This document shows, one piece after another, positions 60,718-64,000 of a stretch of 64,000 nucleotides of DNA; position 1 is the stretch's first letter; the number at the start of each line of letters is the position of its first letter. Source of the DNA: Oxalobacter paraformigenes. Its GTDB lineage: Bacteria; Pseudomonadota; Gammaproteobacteria; Burkholderiales; Burkholderiaceae_D. Location of the stretch: positions 993,786 to 1,057,785 of the forward strand of contig NZ_KI392031.1 in assembly GCF_000158475.2 (NCBI RefSeq), read 5' to 3'. The notes beneath the pieces were generated by a model, which was not told the DNA's origin, ran no database searches, and saw nothing but the letters and a program-made list of their open reading frames with translations. The position numbers and the translations under genes are program-made.

Positions 60718-62229
60718 ATGAATGAAACGCTTTTATATCTCCTGATCTTTCTCGCCACTGCCTGTCTTATCCTTTTGCTGATCCAGCTTTTCCGGCAGGC
60801 GCGGCAACCGGCTTCTTCCGTTTCGCTGGATGGGTGGCGGCAACAGCTGGAACAGGCCATGCAAGCCGTCGGCGAACGGACGGAACGGCAATTGCGCGAA
60901 CAGGTGCTGATGAGCGCGCAGGGAACCCGGCAGGAGCTGACCGCGTCACTTGCCCAGTTCCAGCAAGGCGTCACCCAGCAGATGACAAACGTTTCAACCC
61001 TCCAGAACGGCCAGATACGCGCCTTTTCCGAACAGCTTGCCCGCTTGACGGCGGGAAACGCCGAACAGCTTGAAAAAATGCGGGAAAACATCGCCGCACA
61101 AGCCCTTTTCACCCGTCAGGAACAGTCGGACGCCATGAAACGCTTCGGCGACACGCTGCACCAGACCCTCACATCGCTGACGGAATCGAATGCGAAACGC
61201 ATGACCGAAGTCCGGGCCGTTCTGGAAGAAAAAATACGCGAACTGCAAACCGACAATGCGGCAAAGCTGGAAGAGATGCGCAAAACGGTCGATGAAAAAC
61301 TGCATGCCACGCTGGAACAGCGGCTGGGCGAATCGTTCCGGCTCGTTTCCGAACGGCTGGAAAAAGTGCATCAGGGACTGGGCGAAATGCACCAGCTGGC
61401 CATGGGAGTGGGCGACCTGAAAAGGGTGCTGACCAATGTGAAAACCCGCGGCACCTGGGGAGAAGTCCAGCTGGAAATGCTGCTCGAACAGCTCATGACG
61501 CCGAACCAGTACGCCAAAAACGTGGAAACGGTTCCGGGTTCCGGCGCGTTCGTCGAGTTCGCCATCAGGCTGCCCGGCAAACACGATGAATCCGCTCCCG
61601 TCTGGCTGCCGGTCGATGCCAAATTCCCGAAAGAACAGTACGAGCGTCTGATGGAAGCCTCCGAAGCCGCTGACGCCGACGGGGTAGCGCAGGCGGGGAG
61701 GGAACTGGAACGGGCTATCCGGCTTCAGGCCAAAACGATTGCCGACAAATACCTTTCGCCGCCGCATACGACCGATTTCGCCCTGCTGTTTTTACCGACA
61801 GAAGGGCTTTACGCCGAAGTCATGCGCCGTCCCGGCCTCTCCGACGAATTGCAGCGCACCTGCCGGATCAGCATCGCCGGGCCATCCACCCTGTCAGCGC
61901 TTTTGAACAGCCTGCAAATGGGATTCCGGACACTGGCGCTGGAAAAAAGATCGTCCGAAGTCTGGGAAATACTGGGCGCCGTCAAAACCGAATTCGCCAA
62001 GTTCGGATCGGTACTGGACGCGACCAAAAAAGTACTGGAACGCGCCGCGAAAAACATCGACGACGCCCAGATCCGGACCCGCCAGATGTCGCGCAAACTG
62101 AAGACTGTCGAAGCGCTGCCGGAAAACAGGGCGGAAGAATTGCTGGGCATCGAAGGACTTCCCGGCGACAGCAAACAGGCCGGCGAGCCAAGAGTCAAAC
62201 CGGCCGAAGGACTGCCGTTGTCGCAATAA
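60718..62229 (+). CDS. rmuC: DNA recombination protein RmuC
   Basis: The 503-residue protein has an N-terminal membrane anchor (LLYLLIFLATACLILLLIQL), a long coiled coil to about residue 220 and the RmuC nuclease-like domain. The domain carries T-R-G-T-W-G-E-V-Q-L-E-M-L-L-E, then VWLPVDAKFPKEQYERLMEA and TDFALLFLPTEGLYAEV. RmuC limits recombination at inverted repeats and acts in phage defence in some bacteria; its nuclease activity is inferred from fold. It stands alone, 95 bases after the ATPase gene. Confidence 0.93.
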   Translation: MNETLLYLLIFLATACLILLLIQLFRQARQPASSVSLDGWRQQLEQAMQAVGERTERQLREQVLMSAQGTRQELTASLAQFQQGVTQQMTNVSTLQNGQIRAFSEQLARLTAGNAEQLEKMRENIAAQALFTRQEQSDAMKRFGDTLHQTLTSLTESNAKRMTEVRAVLEEKIRELQTDNAAKLEEMRKTVDEKLHATLEQRLGESFRLVSERLEKVHQGLGEMHQLAMGVGDLKRVLTNVKTRGTWGEVQLEMLLEQLMTPNQYAKNVETVPGSGAFVEFAIRLPGKHDESAPVWLPVDAKFPKEQYERLMEASEAADADGVAQAGRELERAIRLQAKTIADKYLSPPHTTDFALLFLPTEGLYAEVMRRPGLSDELQRTCRISIAGPSTLSALLNSLQMGFRTLALEKRSSEVWEILGAVKTEFAKFGSVLDATKKVLERAAKNIDDAQIRTRQMSRKLKTVEALPENRAEELLGIEGLPGDSKQAGEPRVKPAEGLPLSQ

Positions 62230-62423
62230 AAGAACAATTCCTGGAAACGGCCTCAAAAAAATCGTTTAAGCTCATGATTTTTATTTATTTTATCTGACAC
62301 ATTCGTCAGCATAAAAGAAATTGCCGTTTAGCAAAAAATAACAATACGTGAGATAATCTTTCCTGAAAGTAATTAAACGACCGTCTATAAGCTGCCGATT
62401 TCAAACGTACCGCACTTTTAATA

Positions 62424-64000
62424 ATGACCCAGTTCAAGCAATGGATGCAGGACGCCCCGGTACGACCGGTACGGATTACCCTGATTTATTTCATTTTCGG
62501 TCTGTTGTGGATGCTGGCCTGCTGTTTCATCGGCATTAACACCGACTGGAAAAACGATGAATTGCTTTTTGTTCTTTTTGCGAACCGCTTTTTATACGCC
62601 GTTCTCTCGTCGCTGTTCCTTTACGTCTTGTTGCGGAAGATAAAAACCTTTCCCGCTATCGGAAAATGGAATTTGTCACCGAAAAAACTGGTCGTCGCCA
62701 ATTTTCTTTTCTGTCTGTTCTGGATCGCTTTCATCCGTCTGTTCACTTATCTGGCGCTGGACGATTTCACGCTCCGTGCCCAGTTCATCTATGTTTCCGG
62801 CCTGCTTTTGATCGGCTGCTCTTCCGTTTTCCTGTTTCTGCTTTTAAGTTCGATCCAGAACCGGGCCGATGCGAACCGTCAGGACACGCCTTTCGTACTG
62901 CCCCGCAACGCTTACCGGATCATGCTGGCATTCGTGTGTCTTGCCCTGTCCATCCCCCTTATCAGCTTTCTTTTCATCGAACTTTTGACGCCAAAGATCG
63001 AAAAAAACGCTTTTTCGGAACTGGAAATGTCATCCGGCATCCGGGCAAAGCAACTGGAAGGCTGGCTTGACGAACGCGAGCATTCCACTTTCCTGACGCT
63101 GACCAGTCCCGGCTTCATTGACGATGTCAGAAAACTGCAAACCACCCGAAGTCCGGCAGCGAAAACCGCTATCCTCGCCAGGCTCGAATCCCTGAAAACA
63201 GCCCAGCAATACGACTCCCTGATCCTTTTCGATGCGCAACGCCATCCGCTCTTTTCAGTCGGCAAACCGGTCAACAGGTCTTATCTGAACAGGCAGATCG
63301 ACAACGCGGCCGGCAAAACTTATGAAGAGCTGAACAAAAAAGACAAGAACCGGCGCGATTTCATCGTGCCACTCTATTTCATCAGCACCAGCGTTCCGCT
63401 TGGCTGGGTCTATGTCAAACTGGACGAACAGGCCTATCTGTCCGCCTACCTCGATCACTGGGCGAGAGATATCGCGAACAAGCGCATCCTTCTGATCGAC
63501 CGGGAAGGGAACGATTTCATGCTTTACCGGACGGAACAGGACGAGTCCGGCAAGGTCGTTGTCAGATCGTACAACGCAACCGGCAATGTTCTGCCGCAGG
63601 CCATTGCAGCAGGCGAACGCCGCGTCAAGGGGCCGACACTGTATAAGGAGATCGCCCTGGCGGCCTGGCATCCGGTTGAGGGAATGGACTGGTATGCCGT
63701 TGTCAAGATCGACCGGAAAAACCTGATGGCCCCGGTGCGCAGTCTCGCGCTCTGGTTCAATCTGGCTTTCATCACCATCCTGATCATTTTCGGGATTGTC
63801 CTGCTGTTTATCTGGCATATGGTCCAGCGTTCCCAGCTCATCGCCTCCGATCTCCGGGAAAAACAGCTGCTGAACAATTTTTACACACTGCCCTTTATCG
63901 GAATGGGGATCCTTTCGGTTTCCCTGGACAAATGGATCCACTTCAACGACAAGCTGTGTGAAATTTTCGGTTACACACCGGAAGAATTCGGGAAAAAAGG
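62424..64000 (+). CDS. Membrane-bound sensor protein with periplasmic domain and PAS domain (C-terminus beyond the window)
   Basis: From the ATG at 62424 the frame is open for 525 codons to the window edge. It has four hydrophobic segments in the first 180 residues (RITLIYFIFGLLWMLACCFI is the first), then a helix LAFVCLALSIPLISFLFIEL. An extracytoplasmic domain of about 250 residues follows (M-S-S-G-I-R-A-K-Q-L-E-G-W-L-D-E-R, dCACHE-like), then a membrane helix IIFGIVLLFIWHMV and the start of a PAS domain (L-N-N-F-Y-T-L-P-F-I-G-M-G-I-L, W-I-H-F-N-D-K-L-C-E-I-F-G-Y-T). The layout fits a GGDEF/EAL or histidine-kinase sensor; the output domain is not visible. A GATAAT -10-like element lies at 62352-62357 in an AT-rich leader. 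Confidence 0.85.
   Translation, partial: MTQFKQWMQDAPVRPVRITLIYFIFGLLWMLACCFIGINTDWKNDELLFVLFANRFLYAVLSSLFLYVLLRKIKTFPAIGKWNLSPKKLVVANFLFCLFWIAFIRLFTYLALDDFTLRAQFIYVSGLLLIGCSSVFLFLLLSSIQNRADANRQDTPFVLPRNAYRIMLAFVCLALSIPLISFLFIELLTPKIEKNAFSELEMSSGIRAKQLEGWLDEREHSTFLTLTSPGFIDDVRKLQTTRSPAAKTAILARLESLKTAQQYDSLILFDAQRHPLFSVGKPVNRSYLNRQIDNAAGKTYEELNKKDKNRRDFIVPLYFISTSVPLGWVYVKLDEQAYLSAYLDHWARDIANKRILLIDREGNDFMLYRTEQDESGKVVVRSYNATGNVLPQAIAAGERRVKGPTLYKEIALAAWHPVEGMDWYAVVKIDRKNLMAPVRSLALWFNLAFITILIIFGIVLLFIWHMVQRSQLIASDLREKQLLNNFYTLPFIGMGILSVSLDKWIHFNDKLCEIFGYTPEEFGKK

Overview
The window reads as chromosomal DNA of a Gram-negative betaproteobacterium, most likely Burkholderiales and plausibly Oxalobacteraceae. 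This rests on the lplT / alr-radA neighbourhood, the hpnD-hpnE pair, a TonB-ExbB-ExbD system, an NlpE-type lipoprotein and overall gene content; the genus is inference. Coding density is high. The gaps are mostly short and rich in GGAAAA/TTTTCC-like strings, with a few distinct AT-rich islands.

Layout. 1-97 is the start of an XRE regulator cut by the edge. 232-9204 (minus) is a complete recC-recB-recD operon. 10153-11079 is an auxin-efflux-family (AEC) permease and 11405-11869 an O6-alkylguanine-DNA alkyltransferase. 12529-18664 is a full biotin-independent malonate decarboxylase operon, mdcABCDEGH, ending against a convergent LysR regulator (mdcR). 19776-23312 holds a glutamine-amidotransferase-like protein, an NlpE-like lipoprotein, an SDR and an S24-type repressor that has lost its catalytic serine. 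Next come an AT-rich regulatory stretch and tRNA-Leu(UAA) at 23774-23860. The 3' half of this tRNA plus about 60 nt downstream recurs, inverted and decayed, at 27241-27347. The two copies bracket an esterase, a bacteriohemerythrin and a metallo-beta-lactamase-fold protein.

27744-33719 carries a zinc alcohol dehydrogenase, Rnk, a second SDR, a small repeat-bearing secreted protein, a pseudo-HAD/Nudix fusion, two DUF805 membrane proteins and a zinc-ribbon protein. 33944-38613 carries trhP (U32)-dnaQ, a thioredoxin-like protein, glutamyl-Q tRNA(Asp) synthetase and two tandem CoA-binding (YccU) paralogues. 38950-40564 is a MarR-MFS pair. 40922-43067 is tsaB-rimI-udg4, followed by minus-strand tonB-exbB-exbD. 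Further on are a Bcr/CflA-type MFS, a hybrid histidine kinase, lplT opposed to alr-radA, a MATE exporter, hpnD-hpnE, a PbrR/CadR-type MerR regulator divergent from a Zn/Cd/Pb P-type ATPase with a classic 19-bp-spacer promoter, rmuC, and a membrane sensor that runs off the right edge.

How they work together. mdcB and mdcG make and attach the 2'-(5''-triphosphoribosyl)-3'-dephospho-CoA group to the carrier MdcC. MdcH primes it with malonate, MdcA exchanges acyl groups and MdcD/E decarboxylate. No mdcL/M or mdcF lies inside the operon, so the AEC protein upstream is the obvious uptake candidate. No CRISPR array, rRNA, transposase or integrase was seen.
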